In this document: positions 6,608 through 13,556 of the stretch, piece by piece
How the letters are laid out: every line of letters begins with the position of its first letter
Position numbering within the stretch: position 1 is the stretch's first letter
DNA from: Alphaproteobacteria bacterium
Lineage (GTDB): Bacteria > Pseudomonadota > Alphaproteobacteria > GCA-2731375
Direction: 5' to 3'
Assembly (NCBI GenBank): GCA_030746295.1
Contig: JASLMY010000048.1
Coordinates: 1-23,559 of the forward strand
Length of the DNA: 23,559 bases
Notes under the pieces: model-generated
The model's input: only the letters and a program-made list of their open reading frames with translations
Database searches by the model: none
Told to the model about the DNA's origin: nothing
Made by a program: the position numbers and the translations under genes

Positions 6608-8923
6608 TCAGGCCGTCTCGCGCTTGATCACGCCGTCCCGGTGCAGGGCGCCGACCTCGTCTTCCGTGTAGCCGAGGTCCAACAGGACCTCGTCGGTTTG
6701 CGCGCCCAGAAGCGGCGTCGGTCGGATCTGGGGCGCGCGCGTGTGGCCGCACCGGACGTACTGCCAGGCCACCGACAGCCGGCCCGCCGTGGGATGCGGC
6801 CCGGTCGCGACCATGTCGTTGGCGAGCGCGTGGCCGTCGTTCAGGAAAAGCTCGCTGGCACCCGGCTGGGCCTCGGCCGAGGGCACGCCGGCGCGGCTCA
6901 ACTCGGCCCGGGTCCCCTCGAGGCCGCGCACCAGGAACGCCACTGCCAGCGCACGCGCCAGGGGCGTCTCGTTCGGATGCCGGCCGTCGTCGGGAAAGGC
7001 TTGGCTCAGCTCCCAGTCGTCCAGCCCGGCCACCCGACAGAGCGCGCGACGCGACGCATCGTCTTCGGCGGCAACGTAGATCCAGCCGTCGACCAAACGA
7101 TAGAGACGGTGGAAGGGGTTGAGGCCGTATTGCCCCTTGTCCGCGAGCGGGCGCTCGGGCCTGCCGGCGTACCGCGCGAACCAAGCCGAGCTCAACATGA
7201 TCGCGCCGTTCAGGAGGTTGCTGTCGACCCGCTGAACGATGCCCCGGCGGTTGCGGGCGAAGATCGCCAGCACCGTACCGAACGCCGCCAAGGCGCCGGT
7301 CGTGTAGTCGGTGGGGGCGAGCTGGGCCGGAAAGACCGGCGCATTGTCGGGGCCGCCCTGGGCCCATTCGAGACCCATCAACGCCTGCGCCAGGGGATCG
7401 ATCCCGGGCCGGTGGGCATAAGGGCCGGTCCAACCGTAACCGGTGATGTGGGTCTCGATCAGTCTTGGGTTGACGGCCGGGCCGATGCCCATGCGCGCCG
7501 TAGCACCAGGCCTGAGGTTGGCGAGCAGCGCGTCTGCGGAAGCGGCGATCCGCTGCACGACCGCCTTGCCGGCTTGCGCGCCGGTGTTCACCGAAACCGA
7601 GCGCTTGTTGAAGTTCAAGCTGTAGAAATAGGTCCGGCCGATCGGCCGCGAGAGGTCACCGCTCAAGGGCTCCAGCTTGATCACGTCGGCGCCGAGATCG
7701 GCCAACAGCCGGCCGCCGGTCGGCCCGGCGATGAGATTGGTGATCTCCAAGATGCGGATGCCGGCGAGCGGCGGCGGTTCCGGTGCGTCGGACGACGGGG
7801 CCGAGGCGACCGGGGCCGCGGGCGACAGGGAGATATCGTTCATGACCGGCATCCTGGGCCCCTGTATCCGGCCCGGCGTCTCACTGAAGTCGATTGGCAC
7901 GCCCATCTGCTCGACCGGGCCCAGGACCGGGTCCGCAAGCGTCACCACCATGCCGTTGTGGATCACTTGCGGGTCGGTGAGCCCGTCCTCGGTCCACCGC
8001 GCCGGTGCGAAGGGCACGTCGGCCGCCTCGAAGGCCTCGGCCCATTCGGGGTACGGCCGGCCGGCGATCACGCGGGCGAGAACGGCCCGCAGCTCTGCCT
8101 CGTCCTCGGGCGCCCCGGGGGTGCCACCCGCGAACCTGGGTTCGCCGATCAGGTCAGCGATCCCCATCAGCTCGGCCGCGGCGGCGATGAAGCCGGCATG
8201 AACGCAGCCGAGCTGGACCCAGGTGCCGTCGGCGCATTCGTATACGCTGTAGAAGGGCGCGCTGCCGGAAGGGTGGGTCTGAAAGACGTGGGGATCGAGA
8301 TGCTCGCCCACCACCTTGGGGTGATAGAGCAGCGCCCCGGCCATCAGCGAGGTCTCGATCGCCCGGCCACGGCCGGTCCGCTCGCGAGCGAGCAGTGTCG
8401 CGGCGATCCCGAGGCAGGCCAGGACCGCCGCGCCCACCGTCGGCAAGGGATGCACCACATGCACAGGGGCGGGGCGAAAGCCCGGCATCCCGCCCAGCAC
8501 GCCCATGCGAGCCAGCACTAGGTCCTCGATCGGTGGCTCGTCCTTGAGCGGGCCGCGCTTGCCGTAGGCGGTGATCGAGGCGTGGACGAGACCGGGATTG
8601 GCCCGCGCCAGCCGCTCAGGCTCGACCAATCGCTGCAGTTCCGAGCTCGGCGCGAAATCCTCGACCATGATGTCGGCGCCCGCCACCAGATCGTCGAACT
8701 TGGCGGCCGACGCCGTCTCGCCAGCAGCCTCTTCGAGATCGAACGAGAGGCATTCCTTGCCCCGATCCCAGACGACGAAACCGCCGTCGCGGAAACCGGG
8801 TGCCGATGGCGCCACCAGGCGAACGACCCGCGCTCCCTGGTCGCCCAACAACATGGTGGCGAGCGCCGCGGCGGGACCACGGCCGAGGTCGAGTACGGTG
8901 ATCCCGTCGAGGGTGGTAGACAT
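6608..8923 (-). CDS. CaiB/BaiF (family III) CoA transferase, two domains fused
   Basis: The 771-residue protein is about twice the usual length because it holds two complete CaiB/BaiF-type domains in tandem. The first spans about residues 4-365 (GITVLDLGRGPAAALATMLL). The second spans about 385-765 (LAGIRILEITNLIAGPTGGR). A linker rich in Ala, Pro and Ser (about 366-384) joins them. The residue matching the family's catalytic aspartate is D509 in GPYAHRPGID in the second domain. In the first domain it is probably D134 in PPIEDLVL, within a less typical context. Single-domain relatives work as homodimers, so the fusion may act as an internal dimer with one degenerate half. The reaction is presumably moving CoA between carboxylic acids. 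The ATG at 8921-8923 is chosen because the domain begins there and AGGA precedes it. It is divergent from the next gene. Confidence 0.9.
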   Translation of the reverse strand: MSTTLDGITVLDLGRGPAAALATMLLGDQGARVVRLVAPSAPGFRDGGFVVWDRGKECLSFDLEEAAGETASAAKFDDLVAGADIMVEDFAPSSELQRLVEPERLARANPGLVHASITAYGKRGPLKDEPPIEDLVLARMGVLGGMPGFRPAPVHVVHPLPTVGAAVLACLGIAATLLARERTGRGRAIETSLMAGALLYHPKVVGEHLDPHVFQTHPSGSAPFYSVYECADGTWVQLGCVHAGFIAAAAELMGIADLIGEPRFAGGTPGAPEDEAELRAVLARVIAGRPYPEWAEAFEAADVPFAPARWTEDGLTDPQVIHNGMVVTLADPVLGPVEQMGVPIDFSETPGRIQGPRMPVMNDISLSPAAPVASAPSSDAPEPPPLAGIRILEITNLIAGPTGGRLLADLGADVIKLEPLSGDLSRPIGRTYFYSLNFNKRSVSVNTGAQAGKAVVQRIAASADALLANLRPGATARMGIGPAVNPRLIETHITGYGWTGPYAHRPGIDPLAQALMGLEWAQGGPDNAPVFPAQLAPTDYTTGALAAFGTVLAIFARNRRGIVQRVDSNLLNGAIMLSSAWFARYAGRPERPLADKGQYGLNPFHRLYRLVDGWIYVAAEDDASRRALCRVAGLDDWELSQAFPDDGRHPNETPLARALAVAFLVRGLEGTRAELSRAGVPSAEAQPGASELFLNDGHALANDMVATGPHPTAGRLSVAWQYVRCGHTRAPQIRPTPLLGAQTDEVLLDLGYTEDEVGALHRDGVIKRETA

Positions 8924-8973
8924 GAAACGTCCTGTCGGTCGGTGACAGTCGGCGCGAGGGCGCCGGCCCGGAT

Positions 8974-9028
8974 GCTGCCGGCAAGCGTAGTATCCCGTGG
9001 CCGCGATGGGAATTCCCTTGCCGGCGGC
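8974..9028. promoter_or_regulatory. Inverted repeat in a divergent promoter region, candidate operator
   Basis: Arms gctgccggcaag (8974-8985) and cttgccggcggc (9017-9028) are inverted copies matching at 11 of 12 positions. A perfect 10-base palindrome, GGGAATTCCC (9008-9017), abuts the right arm. The element lies in the 186-base gap between the CoA transferase (minus) and the dehydrogenase (plus), where a shared regulator could bind. No regulator gene lies nearby. A chance origin is possible in GC-rich DNA. Confidence 0.35.
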
Positions 9029-9109
9029 GACCTGCTTTGCCGCCGCCAAGGTGGCACGGTGGGATCGTTGGTGGAACTATGCCGGTGGCGCAAGTCAGGA
9101 GGAACGCCC

Positions 9110-10084
9110 ATGAAGGTCGGCTTTATCGGTCTCGGCAACGTCGGCGGCAAGCTCGCCGGCAGCATCCTGCGCAACGGCTACGACCTCACCGTGCGCGACC
9201 TTGACCACGACCTCGCCAGGCCCTTCCTCGACGAGGGCGCCCGCTGGGCCGACAGCCCGCGCGACGTGGCCGCGGCCTGCGACCTGACCATCACCTGCCT
9301 GCCCAGCCCCGCCGCCTGCTCTGCGGTGATGGAAGCTGAGGACGGCCTTCTGGCCGGCCTCTGCGAAGGCAAGATCTGGGCCGAGATGTCGACCACCGAC
9401 GCGGCCGAGGTACAGCGCATGGCGGGGCTCGTCCGCGCCCAGGGCGCCGAGGCGATCGACTGTCCGGTCTCCGGCGGCTGCCACCGCGCCACCACCGGCA
9501 ATATCTCGATCTTCGCGGGCTGCCCGCGCGAGACCTTTGAGCGCGCCCTGCCGGTGATCAAGGCTATGGGGCGGCGCATTCTGCATACCGGCGACGTCGG
9601 CTCGGCTTCGATCCTGAAGGTCGTGACCAACTACCTCGCCACCGCGAACCTGATCACGCTTTGCGAGGCGATGGTGACCGCCAAGGCCGCGGGCATGGAC
9701 CTCAACACCACCTTCGAGGCGATCCGGATCTCGTCCGGGACCTCCTTCGTGCACGAGACCGAGAGCCAGGTGATCCTGAACGGCTCGCGCGACATCAACT
9801 TCACCATGGACCTGGTGGTCAAGGACATCGGCCTCTTTCAGGAGATCGCCGAGCGCAACGAGGTGCCGCTGGAGGTCTCGCCGCTCCTCAGAGACATCTT
9901 CCACGACGGACGGGCGCGCTATGGCCCCCGGGAGTGGTCGCCCAACATTGTCAAGCGGTTGGAGGAGGCGACCGGCCTCTCGATCCTGGCGCCTGGCTTC
10001 CCGGCCGAAATGGTCGACGGCGAGCCGGAAGAAGAAGGCTATGAAGTGTTGCCGACGGGGGCGCCGCGCGGCGCGGACGGTTAG
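9110..10084 (+). CDS. NAD(P)-dependent beta-hydroxyacid dehydrogenase (3-hydroxyisobutyrate dehydrogenase family)
   Basis: The 324-residue protein is a normal-length member of the beta-hydroxyacid dehydrogenase family. The N-terminal Rossmann domain carries GLGNVG (7-12) in VGFIGLGNVGGKLA. The substrate-binding signature appears as DCPVSGGCHRATTGN (117-131), with Cys in place of the common Ala. The catalytic lysine is K170 in GSASILKVVTNYL, and the usual Asn pair is reduced to T173-N174. The C-terminal helical domain follows, with an acidic tail (EPEEEGYE). The frame is open far upstream, but an AGGAGG ribosome site (9097-9102) seven bases before the ATG at 9110 fixes the start. It would oxidise a 3-hydroxy acid such as 3-hydroxyisobutyrate or reduce a tartronate-type semialdehyde. 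The divergent CoA transferase hints at linked acyl-CoA or hydroxyacid metabolism. Confidence 0.93.
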   Translation: MKVGFIGLGNVGGKLAGSILRNGYDLTVRDLDHDLARPFLDEGARWADSPRDVAAACDLTITCLPSPAACSAVMEAEDGLLAGLCEGKIWAEMSTTDAAEVQRMAGLVRAQGAEAIDCPVSGGCHRATTGNISIFAGCPRETFERALPVIKAMGRRILHTGDVGSASILKVVTNYLATANLITLCEAMVTAKAAGMDLNTTFEAIRISSGTSFVHETESQVILNGSRDINFTMDLVVKDIGLFQEIAERNEVPLEVSPLLRDIFHDGRARYGPREWSPNIVKRLEEATGLSILAPGFPAEMVDGEPEEEGYEVLPTGAPRGADG

Positions 10085-10233
10085 CCGAGGTCGTTGATGG
10101 ATGCGGCCGCCGACGGCACCGCCCGAGCGGCCGTTCCAAGGCCCGTGCGTATTGGCTACCATCGCGGGAGACCGAAGCGCATCGGGGAAAGGCCGGCTCG
10201 GATGTCCATATCCACGACGGAGCTCGCGCGAAG

Positions 10234-11679
10234 ATGAGGCGCCGTCTGGTGGCGGATTGGCTGCGCGAGAACGGCCGGGAGCTTCTCATCGATCTCGTCC
10301 TCGTCGCGGCGGTGGTCTGGATCGCCCTGTCGCCGCCCGAAGGCCAACTCGAGGTCGTGGTCCATGCCGCCGTCGTCACCGCCGTTCTGTTCAGGGCCTT
10401 CGACGCCTGGCGCGATTGGCGCTATGCGCCGCAGACGCTGAACAACGTCTGGCACCGCCTGGGGCGTGAGGCGGGCACCCAGAGAATCAACAAGGTTGCC
10501 CGCATCTACAATCTGGAGCCGCCCGAGAGCATCCCGCCCTTCGAGGGCGAGCTCGGCACGGCGCTCTTCCATGCGCGCCAGGACCTGCCGGTACGCTGTG
10601 GCCAATCGTCCCCACGAACGGCCATCGACGTGGTGGCGGACAACGTGCATGGTTTCTGGATCCCCGTCGACCGCAGCCACAGCCTAGAATCGCCCGGAAT
10701 GCGCATGGAGGTGGCCGACCCGATCCCCGACGCCGGCGGCTTCGCGACCAGCTTCGACGATATCTGTCTCGTCCGGGCGGCCGAGATCCTGGCCGAGGAC
10801 CGCGAGATCGCGGTCTTCTGGTCGGGCGGCATCGACAGCACCACGGCCTTGTCGGCCCTGCTGATGCAGGCCGGGCCGGCGGACGTTGAGCGCCTGCACG
10901 TCTTCTTGCGCCCACGCTCTATCGCCGAGTACCCGGAATTCTTCGAGGCCCACGTCGCCAAGCTCAACCACACCATCATCACCGGGCAAAACGCCGACGC
11001 CTTCCAGGCGGGGCCGGGCCGCACCTTCAGCTCGGACGTCGGACCGGTCCTCGGCGAGCAGGCGGCGGAGAGGCTGATCGTCACCGGCGAGCACGGCGAT
11101 CAGGTCTTCGGCTCGATCAAGCTGGCGGAGAACCCGGAATGGATCGGCCAGCCACCCGTTGTCTATCTGAACGACCCGGCGTTCGACGGCTACCATGACG
11201 GCATCGAGCGGCTAAACGCTGCCTGCCCGGTGCCGATCGACAGCATCGATACCATGCTCTGGTGGTGGAACTTCGCCGTGAAGTGGCAGGAGATCACCTA
11301 CCGCAGCCTGTCCGACTTGCGGGACGAGGCCTCGTTTCGGAACATCCGCCACTTCTTCCAGACCGACGACTTTCAACGATGGTCGATCGCCAACCCCGAC
11401 CAAAAGATCCGCGACAGCCTGGAAAGCTACAAGTGGCCGGCGAAGGCGTTCATCTACGGCTTTGCCGGAGACGCGGACTATCGGGATCACAAGACCAAGG
11501 TCGGCTCGCTCAGGGTCCGGATCGGCTCGGTGCTGGGGATCGACAACCGCCACAACATCATTCGCGCGGGCCAAACCTCGACCGACGACCAGAAAATCCG
11601 GGCCAGGTACGGCACCCGCCTGCATGGCTTTGCGACCGTGGGCCGCTCTTCTGCGGCAGATAGGGGGCAGTATTCATGA
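10234..11679 (+). CDS. Membrane-anchored asparagine-synthetase-like ATP pyrophosphatase
   Basis: This 481-residue protein has an unusual layout. Residues about 17-34 and 40-57 are hydrophobic and probably form two membrane helices. They are followed by a region of about 130 residues with no motif I recognise. Next comes an N-type ATP pyrophosphatase domain: the PP-loop SGGIDSTTAL (197-206) in IAVFWSGGIDSTTAL, and TGEHGDQVFGS (284-294), which corresponds to the GxGxDExFgGY region of asparagine synthetase. There is no N-terminal glutaminase domain and no Cys2, so it does not use glutamine the way AsnB does. It may adenylate a carboxylate on a small molecule or peptide. Its stop overlaps the ATG of a 58-codon gene. 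GGAG at 10219-10222 is the nearest ribosome site, at long spacing. A weak TTCCAA-17-TACCAT pair lies at 10134-10162. Confidence 0.82.
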   Translation: MRRRLVADWLRENGRELLIDLVLVAAVVWIALSPPEGQLEVVVHAAVVTAVLFRAFDAWRDWRYAPQTLNNVWHRLGREAGTQRINKVARIYNLEPPESIPPFEGELGTALFHARQDLPVRCGQSSPRTAIDVVADNVHGFWIPVDRSHSLESPGMRMEVADPIPDAGGFATSFDDICLVRAAEILAEDREIAVFWSGGIDSTTALSALLMQAGPADVERLHVFLRPRSIAEYPEFFEAHVAKLNHTIITGQNADAFQAGPGRTFSSDVGPVLGEQAAERLIVTGEHGDQVFGSIKLAENPEWIGQPPVVYLNDPAFDGYHDGIERLNAACPVPIDSIDTMLWWWNFAVKWQEITYRSLSDLRDEASFRNIRHFFQTDDFQRWSIANPDQKIRDSLESYKWPAKAFIYGFAGDADYRDHKTKVGSLRVRIGSVLGIDNRHNIIRAGQTSTDDQKIRARYGTRLHGFATVGRSSAADRGQYS

Positions 11680-11852
11680 AGGCGATCATCGTAATTATCG
11701 TTTTCGTTCTACTTGTCATCGTCGGCGAGACGATGTTCGGCTGGATCGGCGCCATCGCCGCCATCGGCGTCGGCGGCGCCATCTCGTTGGCCGTTCTCAG
11801 AGGCTCGAAACATGCCGGCGGCGGGGGGGGCATCAGTGGCGGGATCGGGTAG
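11676..11852 (+). CDS. Small hydrophobic, glycine-tailed protein, 58 aa
   Basis: This short reading frame begins with an ATG that overlaps the upstream stop (ATGA at 11676-11679). AGGGGG at 11662-11667 lies eight bases before it, so both coupling and a ribosome site support translation. The product starts MKAIIVIIVFVLLVIVGE, a membrane helix. A second hydrophobic segment follows (FGWIGAIAAIGVGGAISLAV, residues 21-40), then a short basic stretch and the Gly-rich tail HAGGGGGISGGIG. I recognise no family. It could be a membrane partner of the ATPase, a substrate peptide or a small membrane-active peptide. A run of eight G (11823-11830) lies near its end. Losing one G would join it in frame to the GNAT gene downstream, so it may instead be the membrane-anchored N-terminus of that protein. 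Confidence 0.6.
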   Translation: MKAIIVIIVFVLLVIVGETMFGWIGAIAAIGVGGAISLAVLRGSKHAGGGGGISGGIG

Positions 11853-11874
11853 CGACGCCGGTTCGAGAGCTTCG

Positions 11875-12537
11875 ATGCCAGACGAGAGCGCGAAACCTCG
11901 GAAGCCGGCGGCGGATACGACGGACGCGCCACTCGTCTTCCGCCCTCTCACTCCGCGGCTCATGGACGATATGGGCACGGTCCTGCGCGGCAGCTGGGGG
12001 GCCAGCTGTTGGTGTATGTACCCGCGCCTGACCGACGCCCAGATGCGCGCACTGCCGGGGCCCGAGCCCGTGAACCAGCGCCGGCGGGCGGCGATGGCGA
12101 AGCTCGCCCGCCGTCGCCGGGCGCCTGGCTTGCTCGCCTTCGAGGGCGACGCGCCCGTCGGTTGGGTCGCCGTCGCCCGGCGGCACGAGCTCAAGCGCCT
12201 CGAGGCATCGCGGGCGACGCCGCGCGTCGACGACGCCGACGTCTGGGTCATCCCTTGTCTCACCGTGCACAAGGCCGCTCGCGGCCGCGGGATAGCACTC
12301 GCCCTGATCGGGGCGGCGGTGGACTACGCCGCCAAGAAAGGCGCTCCCGCGGTCGAGGCCTATCCGCGTGCTGGCGAGGTGCGCACAGGCGACGACAACG
12401 CCTATTTCGGGACCGAGCCGCTCTTCCGCCGGGCCGGCTTCCGCGTGGTCCGAAAGCCGCTAGAAGACATCCCGCGCAACTGGGTCCCGCGCGTCGCGAT
12501 GCGCATCGACACGGCCCGGCTGAGACCCGGTCCCTAG
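11875..12537 (+). CDS. GNAT family N-acetyltransferase
   Basis: The 220-residue protein has a GNAT fold. The acetyl-CoA pyrophosphate loop is RGRGIA (136-141) within LTVHKAARGRGIALALIGAAV. It is preceded by the beta4-like VWVIPCLTV and followed by AKKGAPAVEAYPR. The N-terminal GSWGASCWCMYPRL block (39-52), with two nearby cysteines, marks a bacterial GNAT subgroup with 'CWCM' motifs and unknown substrate. The frame is open further upstream. An ATG at 11812 has a better ribosome site (AGAGG at 11799-11803), but would add 21 low-complexity residues and overlap the small gene. I chose 11875 because homology-like sequence begins after it; this is not certain. Its stop shares the bases CTAG with the stop of the convergent gene. 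Confidence 0.85.
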   Translation: MPDESAKPRKPAADTTDAPLVFRPLTPRLMDDMGTVLRGSWGASCWCMYPRLTDAQMRALPGPEPVNQRRRAAMAKLARRRRAPGLLAFEGDAPVGWVAVARRHELKRLEASRATPRVDDADVWVIPCLTVHKAARGRGIALALIGAAVDYAAKKGAPAVEAYPRAGEVRTGDDNAYFGTEPLFRRAGFRVVRKPLEDIPRNWVPRVAMRIDTARLRPGP

Positions 12538-13556
12538 TCCAAGCGTCCGAGCGAGTTGAAGGCGGGGGTCGGCAGGCGCCCGGCCCAGACCCGGTCCGGG
12601 TTGGAAAGCGTCCGGCGCACCGCTTCCGGCGGGGCGCGGTAGACGAGGCGAAAGCGGTCCGATCGCGCCAGCCGGCCGATCTCGCCGGTCTTGTCACCGT
12701 CGCCGACGTGCCAGCGCGGTCGGCTCAGATCGAGCGCGACGCTGTGGCTGGCCTCGGGCGCCAGCAGGATCAGGTCGGCGTCGGTGGCCCGGACCGTCTC
12801 GCAACTCCGGTCGACGGGGTCGTGGCGTCCGCGCGCCCAGACGGTAGCGACCAGCTCGAAGCCGCAGTCCTGGCCCGGGTTGGCCAGTGCCAAGGGTTCG
12901 CCAGAGACGTTCTTCAGGGTCACGCGCAACTTCGGGCCGAGCGGGCCTTCCTCGGCGCCGCGGACGGCGACCTGCCGGCGCGGCGGGCTCCAGAGCACCT
13001 CCAGCCGGACGCCGAGGCGGCTCCACCGGTAGCCCTTGATGACCGCGGTACCGCCCTCGCTCAAGCCCAACTCGACCTCGAGCGGGACCTGCAGGCCCTC
13101 ACGCTGGCCGCGGCGCTTCTCGATGGCACGGCCCGCACCCTGCTCGACGAATAGCTGCTCGATGCCGTACTTCACCTGCGCAGCACCCCGGGGGCCGCCA
13201 AAATGCACCCGGCCGATCAGCCGGCCCCGAATGTAGGGGCCCTCGGCCGGCGCCGCGTCGCTGGCATACGCCAGCTCGGCCAGACCGTCGGGACCGACGG
13301 TGAGGGCGCTGTAAACCTTGCGCCCCTTCTCCTTCAGCCGTTTCGGCAAATCGCCGCGCAAGTCGCGGGGGCCGATGATCGAGATCTCGTATTGCAAGCG
13401 GACGAAATCGCCGCGGAAGACGTCGCGCGGATCGATCGGCGCGGTTCGGAGATAGACCGTCCGGCCGTAGCGAACGATGTACTCGCGCTCGGCCGCCATC
13501 ACCGCCAGCACCAGGAACTGGGCCAGCACCGCTAGGGCGACGAGGGCCTTCCTCAT
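12534..13556 (-). CDS. GDYXXLXY domain protein, membrane-anchored
   Basis: The 340-residue protein begins with one hydrophobic segment (about residues 2-22, ALVALAVLAQFLVLAVMAA), either an anchor or an uncleaved signal. It then carries the defining motif GDFVRLQYEIS, from the GDYxxLxY family, after a stretch on covalent-modification-free beta strands (YIVRYGRTVYLRTAPIDPRD). A second copy of the fold appears likely around YIRGRLIGRVHFGG and YGIEQLFVEQG. The C-terminal 150 residues look like an additional beta-rich region (LRVTLKNVSGEPLALAN) and are an extension relative to short family members. The ATG at 13554-13556 overlaps the stop of the upstream DUF2157 gene (ATGA), indicating translational coupling. 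The pair is common in bacteria but its function is unknown. Confidence 0.85.
   Translation of the reverse strand: MRKALVALAVLAQFLVLAVMAAEREYIVRYGRTVYLRTAPIDPRDVFRGDFVRLQYEISIIGPRDLRGDLPKRLKEKGRKVYSALTVGPDGLAELAYASDAAPAEGPYIRGRLIGRVHFGGPRGAAQVKYGIEQLFVEQGAGRAIEKRRGQREGLQVPLEVELGLSEGGTAVIKGYRWSRLGVRLEVLWSPPRRQVAVRGAEEGPLGPKLRVTLKNVSGEPLALANPGQDCGFELVATVWARGRHDPVDRSCETVRATDADLILLAPEASHSVALDLSRPRWHVGDGDKTGEIGRLARSDRFRLVYRAPPEAVRRTLSNPDRVWAGRLPTPAFNSLGRLD

Noticed and set aside
6641..8521. Plus-strand open frame of 626 codons opposite the CoA transferase.
   Set aside because: It is antisense shadow with Arg/Gly/Asp-rich composition and no motif; the opposite strand has two clear CaiB domains.
10234..11852. 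Lasso peptide biosynthesis cluster.
   Set aside because: There is an AsnB-like enzyme and a small peptide, but no leader peptidase (B protein), no recognition element and no lasso-type precursor; the peptide is a membrane hairpin.
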